Program-made: the position numbers and the translations under genes
NCBI GenBank assembly: GCA_946699065.1
Contig: CAMPDV010000114.1
Location: 496,001-560,000 of the forward strand
Length of the DNA stretch: 64,000 nt
Direction: 5' to 3'
Origin: Loxodes magnus
Taxonomy: Eukaryota; Ciliophora; Karyorelictea; Loxodida; Loxodidae
Notes under the pieces: generated by a model
The model's database searches: none
What the model was told of the DNA's origin: nothing
What the model saw: the letters and a program-made list of their open reading frames with translations, nothing else
Shown: positions 23,538 to 34,196 of the stretch, one piece after another
How positions within the stretch are numbered: position 1 is the first letter of the stretch
Layout of the letters: the number at the start of each line of letters is the position of its first letter

Positions 23538-24428
23538 ATGGAAGAAAAAGAGAAAACTGCTTAAAACGGAACCACTCAATCCAGATTATTTGCTCCTGTT
23601 GAAAGATTCATTGAATAGACAGGTGAGTAACTTTGTAGTCCTTTTGAAGATGAAAATGGAGTTTTATTTGTGGTATCTTAAGGAGGAGAAGTTTTTACAG
23701 TTAACCAAAACTTATTATAACTGGAATGAAATACAGGAGGTATTCCAACTGGTATTTGCTTTGATAGCTAAGGGAATGCTTATATATGTGACATGACTCA
23801 TAAAGCCATTATGTCTTAGTAAGAAGTAGATGGAAAAATAGAGTTCACTCCTATTGTCAAAGATTGGGAAAGTAAGCCTCTTCTAGGACCTAACTCTCTT
23901 TCTATAGGAGGTCCAAACAATTAGTACGTTTTCTTTACGGATTCTGGTCAACTTGGAGAAGCTTCAATTGCGAATCCTAATGGATCAGTTTTTGCTATCG
24001 ATATGGAAATGCTAGTCTTAAAGCCTCTAGCAATTAACTGCCTTGCTTATCCAAGTGGAATTTATGCTACATAAGATACAATCTATGTTTGCGAAACGCT
24101 GAAAAACAGACTTCTTAGATTAGTCTTAAATCAATCTAATATATGGCATATGTCAATCTTTGCTCAATTTTCAGGAAGACTTGGACCTACAGCAGTTGCA
24201 GTTTAAGAGAGCACTGGAAATGTTTACGTAGCTAGATTCGAGTTTTCAAGTATGTCACGAAATGGAATAATAACAGTCTTAAATAAAGAAGGAGAGCATC
24301 TTCAGGAGATAAATGTACCTAATGCTCCAGATATTACAGGTTTACATGTGAGCAAAAGCTTAGGAGACATTTTATATATTACAGACAATAGCATGGTATA
24401 TAAAATGAGTCTGTCTGGAGAATCTTGA
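23538..24428 (+). CDS. SMP-30/gluconolactonase-like beta-propeller protein
   Basis: 296 residues, ATG to TGA. The sequence shows propeller-type blades with repeated hydrophobic strands: GVLFVVSQGGEVFTV, IPTGICFDSQGNAYICDMTH, GGPNNQYVFFTDSGQLGEA, AYPSGIYATQDTIYVCETLKN and GPTAVAVQESTGNVYVARFE. The pattern of LxxPxGIxxD..GNxYxCD followed by FFTDSGxLGE is typical of SMP-30/strictosidine synthase-like six-blade propellers (lactonases and relatives using bound metal). There is no signal peptide. One TGA in LEWNTGG is Trp. Substrate unknown. Confidence 0.75.
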
Positions 24429-26316
24429 TCGATTAAAACTGTAATCTTTTATTAATTATTTTCTAATCAATCATTCTCAGTAGAGCACCAAATGATCAAA
24501 CTAAGTAATAAAGCAATTATTTTAAAATTAATTACTAGATTCTTAAAGACATCAAGTTAAGCCTGAGTTAACTATTAATAACCCTATTTAAAAATAGAAG
24601 GTAATCCTGAGTACTAATACTTAGAGGAATAAAACTAATATAAACCTTAAAAACTAAACAAATTTAAAACTAGCGATATATAATTAAGAGCTTTGCTTGC
24701 TTATAAAGAATTAGCTTAATATTGTATGCTTATTGCATATTAGCTGCAAGAACAATCTCTAGTTTTAATTACTTAATAAAAAAGAAATCTTAAAGGTTAA
24801 AATAACTAACCAAATTAAATTAAGTTAACCCTAGGTATTAGTAGAGTTATTAATCAGAGTTAAGAATAACGAAAAAGATAAAATATTTATTTATTGTAAA
24901 TAAGCTAAAATCATTTGCTAGAAGAGAAAATTACAAAAATAAGAATCATCAATAAAGGAATGCAACTATTTAAGTCATCTAAAGGTATTTGAATTAAATA
25001 AAACTATCATAGTAAGTTAAAATAACTATAACCAATAAAGTATCAGAATGTTTTTATGTTTGTTATATCAAAATCACTAGTAACTTATAAAAAAGCTATC
25101 AATCTAAAATTCAAAGCAAACCTTATTTTATAATGATTTATCCAAGCTTTCAAGCATTTTTTAACGAAGAAAGATTAAATTAAGTTTAGAAATGTCAAAT
25201 TTTATCTTCTTTAACTGCTTAAATATTTAAAAATTATCTTTTGCATCGCTTTATTGGCTGATTAATCATAATCTAATCAATTTTTAATCAACTTGTTTAA
25301 AAAGGTTTTCTCAGATTAAATTCTAAAACCTTTAATTTAAATTTGGGTTCATTTTATTTAATAAACTTATGGATATTATATTTAGTAGCCTCTTTATTTT
25401 AGACTTATAACTTGCTGCTATTAAGTTTAAGGAGCTTTATATAAAAGGGACTTATATAGTGATTTTCTGATAGAGTTCTAGTTTTTATTGAAATATTATT
25501 GTTTGGCAAGAAAATAATAATTTGACTATGATATTTAGATTACTTCTAGTACAGAAATTCCTCTAAGCTATTTTAGTACTTTTAAGTAATTAAACAGACA
25601 CAATATTCTCAGTTCCTTTCAATGTTAGATAAATAATTTCTGTAACTCTAACTCTTTTAATCTTAAACAGCTCTAAAATCATAGAAACTCATCTAATCTA
25701 CCAAATAACCATAGACTCCTTATATAATATTGAAGTATCATTTTTTAAGAAAACATTTCTATTTTCAATGTCAAAATGAAGCCATAATAGATAGATTTAA
25801 TATATCCTATTTATTATTTTTCATATATAGAAAATAAATCTCAATGGCTTTATATTTGCTTATTACATGTATTTGACTAGATGTGCAATTCCTTTGCTTG
25901 ACTTAATTATTAAAATGGTATCCACTCATCCTTACAAACTAAGTTCTATATTATAGCTAGAATGTTTTATTAGCAGTTACTTAATAATATATGTAAGATT
26001 AGTTGTATGCTTTTCGTTATTATACAGTTAGTAATGGAATTATCTCCTATAAAATGCATTTAAAGCATCACTTCAGTTCATCCATCTTAATTACTTAGTA
26101 AACTTCCCCTTTATCAATAGATATACTATACACACTAGCTTCTCTCTTTATATCCTGCTGTTTTTTAAGTAATTTGACTAAAATTAGGTAAAAATCTAGA
26201 AGAGGTGATAGTATAAGAATTTCTAGGAAAGGGAGTTGGTAGAAATGATGGTAGGTTTAATTAATTTAGTTAGGAGTTTTAGATTAAATTAATTATAAAC
26301 AAGTAAAGTACAAAAT
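24429..26316. other. Long unassigned region with open frames on both strands
   Basis: The plus frame after the propeller gene and a minus frame around 25740-26270 are both nearly free of TGA, giving Gln/Leu/Ile/Lys-rich conceptual products. The minus frame includes a hydrophobic stretch (about 26150-26240) and a Lys/Asn/Gln-rich part without a clear ATG. Neither has a recognisable domain. I cannot tell a fast-evolving gene from spacer here. Confidence 0.3.
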
Positions 26317-27222
26317 ATGCAAGAATATTTCTTACAGCCAACTAGAAGACTACCTGAACCTTAAGCTACTATAGACGAGGATAAGAAATATAGCTGTCAC
26401 TTTGAATATCAAGATTTAGTTCAAAGGCTTCTAATCGCTAAAAAATAGACAGAAATGGAAGAATAATTTAAGTAGTTCAATGTAGATAATAACTATGTGG
26501 CTATGCCTCAAATTTAGTAACCTAAGATTAACAAAAGAAAAACGCATGTTCCGTAACTAGATATGTAAAAGATTGAGAGTGATTATATAAGCTCTGCTAA
26601 GTAGCAAAGAATGAACCATTTGTAGATTGTTACAGAACGAATTAATAACCAACTTCCTTTGAAGGGTTATCCTAATGGAGCTGTAACTTAAAGAGACAAA
26701 ATACAAAATTAATTTAAAAAGGAAAGAAAATTCAACTTCCAAAATTTATAAGTAAGCAGTTCTACTAAAAACCAAAAATCCAAAAAAATTAGTTATAAAC
26801 TGCATCCTAAGCAGAAAGCAGCTTAGTAATTGAATGATTTCCAGAATTAAAAATTAAATAAAATTCAAACTGAAAATTACGTTTAGAGCCCTTACTAGTA
26901 TATGGACTTATAAATTAAAAATTAAGCAAAGCAGACTTATCTCAACCGAGTTATGAAAAGAACTCGATCCTAGATAACAAAGCTCTAAAAGAACAACACA
27001 TAATAATAGCTTGCTCCACTTGATTAAAAATCATCACTAGAAACTATCAAAAAGGAAGTTACTCTAGAAGCTTATAAAAGTAATAATTTAGCTCAAACCT
27101 TAACATATGATTCGCAACAAAGTTCAAACTTCTTTAATAAACCTTAATTTAGAGTTAAATCTCCAAAGAAAAATCGTGTGCTAAACAACCAGATATCAAG
27201 AATTAAGGATAAATTCTTCTGA
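26317..27222 (+). CDS. Basic, Gln/Lys-rich protein of unknown function
   Basis: 301 residues from ATG to TGA, no internal TGA. Rich in Gln, Lys, Asn and Ser with a pI that must be high; repeated polar segments (KINKRKTHVPQL, KNQKSKKISYKLHPKQKAA, RVKSPKKNRVLNNQ) and the absence of long hydrophobic stretches suggest an intrinsically disordered protein. No domain is recognised. After the TGA the composition drops to AT-rich spacer, which supports this stop. Confidence 0.6.
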
Positions 27223-27783
27223 AATTTGAAATTATTTTATTAATTTTATTACCTTAAAGCTTTATTTATTAATATAATCTGTTTCTGTCATGCTAAATAT
27301 ATATGATATATTATTCAGTTTTGTGCCAAATATTATTTTTACCATATTTAATGCTTAATTACTTTAATTAGTTAAAATCCGTTATTTGATAAGAGAATTT
27401 TTATTTTAGATTTTAACTTACTTTTATTGCTTGATTCTCGTTTTAATTGATTTGGAGTATTAAAAGTTAATACCCAAAGTAACTTAATTTTAGACTCTGA
27501 TTATATTATTCTTGGTTTTATTCTGCTTTCAGCAAAAAATTGTATGAAATTTCAATTTTTATGGTTGGATTATAAAAAGGAAGAGCATCTAAAACTAGAG
27601 TTATTTACTTAAAAATTCCTGCTATTTGTAATTATTAAGCTTTCTTGATTTTCTTTATTGGAATACTGATTTTAATTTTATTTCTAGTAAAAGCATTAAA
27701 ACTAAATGGATAATAAGGTATAATGATAAATTAGGATATATTAGATCAAATTTTCTGAATTAAAGTGTAAATTACTAAATATT
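27223..27783. other. Convergent 3' intergenic region
   Basis: A 561-bp AT-rich spacer between the convergent basic protein gene and the hydroxyacid oxidase gene. Nothing recognised. Confidence 0.45.
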
Positions 27784-28908
27784 TCAAAGCTTAGCTCTCT
27801 AAATGCTAGGAGGATTGTGCAAAATACTTTAGTTACCATATATTTCTGAAACATTTCTGCAGCCAGTTAGTCGCATAGCTAGAATTAGTTCTTCATTAAG
27901 TAAACTTATTACGTCTATAATTCCTTAAACTCCTTTTACTGCTAATCCTCATAAATAAGGTCGTCCAATAAAAACAGCTCTAGCTCCTAAAGCTAGAGCT
28001 TTAATGATATCGGTACCTCTTCTAATTCCACCATCTAAATAAACTTCGCATTTACTACCTTTACAAGCTTCAACTATTTCTGGTAGCATCTCTATTGTTG
28101 AACTTGTGGTATCTAGTTACCTTCCACCGTGATTCGAAACAACAATTCCATCAGCTCCATGTTAAACACATAATTTAGCATCTTCATATGTTTATACTCC
28201 TTTTATAATTATAGGAAGCTTAGTGAGTCATTTTAATTATGATATTTTATCCCATTCCATTCCAATATCCAAGTTATCTCTAATGAATTCATTTATACCT
28301 GATCCTCCTTGACTTTTAATGCTAGCATTTGTATAGTTTTCAAGGTGGGTTAATGATAATCCTTCTTTATCTAAAGAGAACTTATTTTTAATATCTTCTT
28401 CTCTTTTACCAAATCTTGGAGCATCAACCGTTATTACTATTGCTTTAAAGCCGCATTTTTCAACTCTCCTTATTAAATCTTCATTTATCTTTGATTCTTT
28501 AAAGACATATAGCTAATATCACTTAGGGTACTAAGAAGCTGCTGCTACTTCTTCTATTCTTCTAGTTGATAGAGTACTCATCATATATATAGTATTACAT
28601 TTCTCTGCTGCTTTTGCAGTAGCTATTTCACCTTCTTTATTCGCAAGTCCATGCATTGCACATGGAGCTAACATAATTGGCGAAGAAATTAGAGTATCTT
28701 AGACAATAGTTCGTGTGTCAATCTTAGAAACATCTCTGAGAACTCTTTGTCGCATTAAAATTCTCCGAAAAGCAGCTTCATTCTCATTCAAAGTAATTTC
28801 ATCATCAGCCCCAGATTTATAATACCCATAAGCCATTTAAGAAAGTTTCTTCTAAGCAGCTCTTTCATAATCCCTTACATTTACTAATAGTTCTTCCTTT
28901 TAATCCAT
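27784..28908 (-). CDS. FMN-dependent 2-hydroxyacid oxidase (glycolate oxidase family), PTS1-like C terminus
   Basis: 374 residues, the usual length. It oxidises 2-hydroxyacids such as glycolate to 2-oxoacids with H2O2 release. Seen in order: [12 protein letters not shown] (active Tyr region), KWYQLYVFK (Tyr of the flavin site), [20 protein letters not shown] (Lys), SNHGGRQLD (catalytic His and Arg), DGGIRRGTD (FMN phosphate loop) and GRPYLWGL. The protein ends in Ala-Lys-Leu, an acceptable PTS1, so peroxisomal location is likely. The Trp present in plant glycolate oxidase near residue 108 is absent, which may change chain-length preference. This gene gives the clearest code proof in the window: invariant Gln and Trp positions are TAA, TAG and TGA. 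No intron is needed. Confidence 0.95.
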
Positions 28909-29519
28909 CTTAACTAGAGAATCACCCAAATTAATAAAAAAGTAATTTTAATAACTAAAAGTTTAATTCCTTTACTTCTATTACTCTCCCACTAGTTTGC
29001 TTCTAATCGTATTGCTTTAATTCCTTTATCATATCCCCATATGCAATTAGTTATCTCTCTATTCTAGATAGATCTTACTTCTATTTTCTTACTCATAGTG
29101 TAAGATTCTCAAGCTATAGTTGTATTATCTGAAACTTAAGATTTCTACTTTTTATATTTTTCAAGAGAAGAAGACAAAAGAGAGTTAGTTGAAAAAACAT
29201 GCTTTCCTATTATCTGCTTCGTATTCAGCTAGATTAATTTTAATAGCCTTAATTGAATAAACTGAGTGAAAAACAAGGCAGTTAGAGACTATATAAGCAT
29301 CTAGTTTTAATTAGAAAAGACACAGGTTTTATAGCAAGGAGTTTACTATATACTCAGCTTAGGTAAATAAGGCTAAAATTAAGTATAGAGATGTGGAAGG
29401 ATTAGCACTCTTAATATTTTAGCATATTAATAGGAATTTAGATAATATAAGCAATATTAAAAGAAGCTTTTAATTAATTAGCTCTGTAATCAATATATTT
29501 ATCAATCTAATCGATAGCA
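28909..29519. other. Divergent intergenic region
   Basis: Between the oxidase (minus) and the HAD-domain gene (plus). A short minus-strand frame with an ATG near 29094 runs into the 5' end of the oxidase gene out of frame and is probably not a gene. No promoter motif is recognised. Confidence 0.4.
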
Positions 29520-32315
29520 ATGGAGAGTTAAAAGCTAAACTATTTCTAGTAATCTAAGATTCCTTTTCATGTCAGGAACAGTAAAGATCCTTACAAAAAA
29601 CTTAGAATCTACCTGCCTAAATCTGACTAATATAATGGAGTTCCTTTCAAGAAAAAAATTAGCAAAAATCAGTCTAATCCTTTGATGGATTAATCTGACA
29701 TTCAAACCTAAATAGCTAACTTCCTTCAAAATGATAAAATACCTTAATAAGTAAAGAAGATAAATGAGTAGCCTTAAGAATAAAATATGAAAACAAAAAG
29801 GATAATTAAGATATATGATAAGTTTAATAATTTGAAGAAAAGGGAAAACAAATGCTCGTGAAATATAAGTCTGAGTCAACTTCCTAAAATATCTAAAGTA
29901 ACCTCTCCTACTAATTCTAAACTCATTAACTATTAATACTAAAAAGAATCCTTAAGGTCTTATACTCCTATGAACTATTTTGGACTATTTCAAATGACCT
30001 AGCTAATCAAAAATCCAGAATCTATGAGTCTAATTGAAAAGTAAAATCATCAAAATGTTAAGATTCATAGCAGAAAAAATACAACATAGTTAAATTCTTC
30101 GACTTCGATAATTTCTAACTATATGCTTGAAACCACATCCTCAAGTTAATTTGACACTATTAATAGTCTAAACAAGGTATCACCAAATAACAAAATTGTT
30201 TTAAATAAGCATGGAAAAAACTAGCAGTACTATACCCAAATTGATCTAAAGAGTAACATATCGACGAATGACTAGAATGTATTACTAAATCTAACCGCAA
30301 AATCTCCATACTATATAAAGAAGTCAAAGTAAACTTAAAGAAATCAAGCATTATAAAGTAATTCTTCATCAGAAGATATTGAAATTGTTGTGTGTTAAAC
30401 ACCTAAATAAGAAAGCAATTTGAAATTACTAGCTAAGAATCAAAATAAAGCAGTCAAAAAGTAATAAATGCTAAACTAAAAATATCAAAGAAAAAGTGAA
30501 GAAAGTAGTTTAGCTTAGAAGTAAATTGTAACTATTATGTTCACTAATAAAAGTGATGAAAAACTTTAAGCAACTGAACCTCTAAAAGAAGAAACAAGTT
30601 TAGTTAAATAAAATTAATCCAATGTGATTGATTCATACCAAGCATCGCAAATTCAAAATTATTGCTAGATTAAATAATTCAGTGATATTATGGAATATGA
30701 TCTCGACTCCCGTTCCTCAGGATTATACCCTTATATATAGTTATTTGAGAATAAATATCAATTTGGAAACTAAAAGCATGCAACAGTTGATTAAAAGGGG
30801 GAAAAATTAGATACCAAAATATCAGAGCAAAATTAAAAAAAATTAATTAATCTTTCAAATAAAAGCAGCTTACCATAGTTTTCCCACTAAGTAAACATTT
30901 AAAAAAAATGTATCTGTGATGATTTCGCTTTTTGCAATAAGAGATAATATTTGTAATGAATTCTTAGAAATCCAGATATTCCAACTGAAGAAAATTGTAA
31001 GAATAAAATTTTCTTTCTTAAGAGAATCTTCGTGAAGTAAAGAACACAAACAAGAAACTAACCTCTAATAGTTTTTAACTTTGAGGGTGTTATTGGAGAT
31101 ATATATAAGTGTAATATAACGGATGAATAACTGCCAAAAATTTATATTCGACCTGATGCAATAAGCTAGTTATAAGAGCTTTCAGAATAATTTTAAATCA
31201 TATTAGTTACTGCCTTTAAGAACACTCGCATCTATAAGATTTTAAACTACTTTCAGTAAGAGTAAGTGAATCTTTCTGGAGTCTATTAAGTCACTAAGCA
31301 AGGACATAACGAAAATGTAGGGCTTAATTTCCGCAGATTGTAGTTTTGTACAGATTATAGCAAAATTTACGAGGATTTTAACTTGAATAAATGAGGAAGA
31401 GTAGCTTAAAGGATGATTGTAAGTGATTCATATATAGATAGTTAGTTGTATAGATGTACTTAATGAAGATATCAAAGCACTAGAAGGAGATGAGATAATA
31501 TTTCAGAACTCTACAAGTATGTATCCTACTTTTTTTTGGTATTTGCTTAATATTTAGTCACAGAGCACCAATTGCAACTAAAGAAGAAAGAGAAGCTCCA
31601 GTTACTATCTTAGTTCCAAATCCGAGAATCCAAAATTAAAAGCAGACAATTTCTATGAAAGAAATAGCCAAAGTTATTGTGGATCTTTTCTTTAATACTT
31701 CTCAAAGTAATTACTGAAATGATAATTTCAAGAAATGGAAAATAGTGAGAAAGTTGGCAACTTCATAGCAACATAGATAAAACAACTATCTATAGTAACT
31801 AAAGTTTATAGAAACTCAAAAAATACATGAATATGCTATTGCTGAAATTTTAGATTTCCTAAAAGTCAACGAAATAAGTAAGTTAGAATAAGTTGCTAAT
31901 TAAAAAGTGTAATAGGTAAATAATTAACATGATGAGATATAAAATTTATCTTAACCTAACTCTAAATTAAAAGAAAAGCAGAGATAAACATGCAAAACTA
32001 CATAGGAAATTAAAAAGAAAAATAAGTTCTAAGGGTATATTTCACCAAAGCAGGCAAAAAAAGCACATTAAATTGAAAGGATTAATTCTAGTTTGCTTTC
32101 TCTTATCGAGAACTGCCAATTACATGGACAAATATTGAATCCAAGTTTCTAACTTTAAAAGAAAAATCTACCAATAAACCAGTTTATTGTAATACCAGGA
32201 CATTCTTTTTCTTAAATGGGAGATTACTAAGAGATTGAAGAAGAGGAAGAATTTTCTTTTTACAAAAGCATAAGCTTACTGAGTTGGACAACGTCTAGGA
32301 ATTAAATTTTATTGA
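29520..32315 (+). CDS. Large protein with degenerate FCP1/NLI-type HAD phosphatase domain (pseudophosphatase)
   Basis: Proposed exons 29520-31418, 31438-31538, 31558-32282 and 32299-32315 give 914 codons ending in TGA. The first 480 residues are Ser/Asn/Gln-rich and disordered. About residues 520-700 match the FCP1/small CTD phosphatase fold: PLIVFNFEGVIGDIY, IYIRPDAISQLQELSEQFQI with ILVTAFKNTRIYKILNYF, and a C-terminal MIIVSCIDVLNEDIKAL. In the active family the first motif is DxDxT; here it reads FNFEGV, so both catalytic Asp are lost and phosphatase activity is unlikely. A Gln/Lys-rich tail ends with an acidic stretch (QEIEEEEEF). The two 19-nt introns are required to keep the HAD frame; the last 16-nt intron is chosen only because it leads to a stop, and the 3' end is uncertain. 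Confidence 0.65.
31419..31437 (+). other. 19-nt intron
   Basis: GTAAGTGATTCATATATAG. Removing it joins the frame across the HAD domain (MIIVSCIDVLNED). Confidence 0.75.
31539..31557 (+). other. 19-nt intron
   Basis: GTATTTGCTTAATATTTAG. Removing it joins TSMYPTFFCH to RAPIATKEERE in frame. Confidence 0.7.
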
Positions 32316-33253
32316 TTTCTAAAGTATTTAATCTAATGCATTCTTATCTTCCTTACTTTAATCTTGTAATATAAGCATTTTTAGTAACATTTTCATCTAA
32401 AATATTCATATCAGTTTAACTCTTCTAAACTAGGTGTAAAATTTTGCACAATTAGCTAATTTATATCAACATAAATTGCCAAAAGATTAGAAAAGATATT
32501 CTTTGCTTTATACATATCCTAGAAGTTAAAAAGTTCTAGAGAAAAGTTGAAAAGAAAGTTATTTCTAAGTATTATCTAGATAATACAAATTTAATATATA
32601 GTAATTATTATATATATCAATATGTCTAAATCTATATAATAGAAACCATTCTATCAACTAAGCTTCTTTTATAATACCCTAACCACAATTTTACCTCTAT
32701 CTATTTCCTCTTATATCTAAAGCAGACCAACACTATAAATTATAGTATCTCATAGCTTACATTTTAGCTTATATAATACTTCTAAAGATTATAATTCTTA
32801 TTAATGGGTAAAATGGATATATCTCTATGCTTTTTTCTCCTTTTTACTTTATTAAGCAGGAAATTTAAATCCTCTTTTTACTATTTTAAAATCATATTAA
32901 AAGGTAATGATTTTATATAAATCTATAATACTCAAAGGATTAAAAAAATCTATTTACCTATAATTAGGAATTTTGGATTGGTTGCATATAAATGGCCAAT
33001 AGTAATTGTGATATATTTAGAATTAAGATTAAACAGGTTTAAGGTAAAATGTGCTGATTATAAATTAACTGATTATTATACCAAACTGTAATAAAAGAGG
33101 AGCTAGGAATAATAGATTACTATATCTAATTTTAGCAGGAATTTACAAAAATCAACCTAAATATTTGAATAAAACAGAGTAAATTTAATAAACCTAAGAA
33201 AGAGCAAAAAGAAGCTTGTAAAGTAAAAGAGAAGAGTAGAAAGGGGAAGAAGT
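32316..33253. other. Unassigned spacer
   Basis: Very AT-rich; the HAD gene frame would stay open through here without the proposed last intron. No gene recognised. Confidence 0.35.
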
Positions 33254-33571
33254 ATGGCTATAAAAGAGGCATGAAATTTTAAACTTAAATAGAATGAAGA
33301 ATCTGATATAAATCAGAAGCTTCATACTATAACAGCTTTTGTAAAGGAATTTATTGTTAGTGAGTAATAAAGAGATGCATTATAGAAAATACTTGCAATT
33401 AAGCTTATAATAACTTCTAAAATATAACTGCTAATTAAAATTTATTTTGGATAATTCCTAGTTTTGAAATAAGTCTAAGAAAGCTAAAAGTCTAAAAATT
33501 AAAGCGGAAAATACTAAATTTCTTAATATATAAACTAGAAAATCTTACAATTCCAAGTTCAAAATTAATGA
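33254..33571 (+). CDS. Tentative small protein of 105 residues
   Basis: ATG to TGA, one TGA as Trp. The first half looks protein-like (DINQKLHTITAFVKEFIVSE then QQRDALQKILA) and the second half is Gln/Lys-rich. No family recognised; could be a chance frame. Confidence 0.25.
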
Positions 33572-34196
33572 TCACACCAAATTTAATTGATAGAAGCAAT
33601 TATTAGTTCTTCTTAATAAATAATTAAAATACAATATATTAATAACTCTAGTCAGGAAATACTAACAGCATGTTCATTTAATCAAATAGCTATTATTTTA
33701 TACTAAAGCATTTAGTACCTTCAGGAATAAGAAACCTTATAATATTTCAAAATCCCTTTAAAGATGTAATTGTGTCTACCTTATAGAATGCTAAAATATC
33801 TTAATTACCTTTATTTTCAAGTCTATCTTACTTTCAATTTTTTTATTAATAACCAAGCTGGAAAGCAAAATTAAAAGAACTTTCAATTTTTATCTAATAG
33901 AGGATAGAAAATGCTACAGGCTTAGATAGAAGGATCATCTAACAAGAGAAAAGGAAGACAAGAGAAGTGAAATAAAAGCCTATATTACTTTTTTACTTTC
34001 CTTCTGATATAATAATAAGAAATAAGCATAAATGTCCTAACTAGTTAACTGCAATACATTTAAATAGTCAAATGATTTAAAGCTTAACTATTAATTAACT
34101 TCTTTATACTGCTTTAATTCTTACTTCTTTTGAAAACCTAAAATGCTTAATCCTAGTAGATAGCTAATTGAGTTATGAGTTTCTTATTCTAATATA
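33572..34196. other. Unassigned spacer
   Basis: AT-rich region upstream of the copine gene. Nothing recognised. Confidence 0.4.

Noticed and set aside
29535-30402. Two hydrophobic minus-strand ORFs
   Set aside because: They are antisense to the Ser/Asn-rich start of the HAD-domain gene; their hydrophobicity is what antisense of Asn/Lys/Gln-rich coding DNA gives.
32283-32298. A fully supported 16-nt intron at the end of the HAD gene
   Set aside because: It has GT-AG ends and leads to a TGA, but is GC-richer than the other introns and no conserved sequence forces it; kept only as a tentative end in the CDS.
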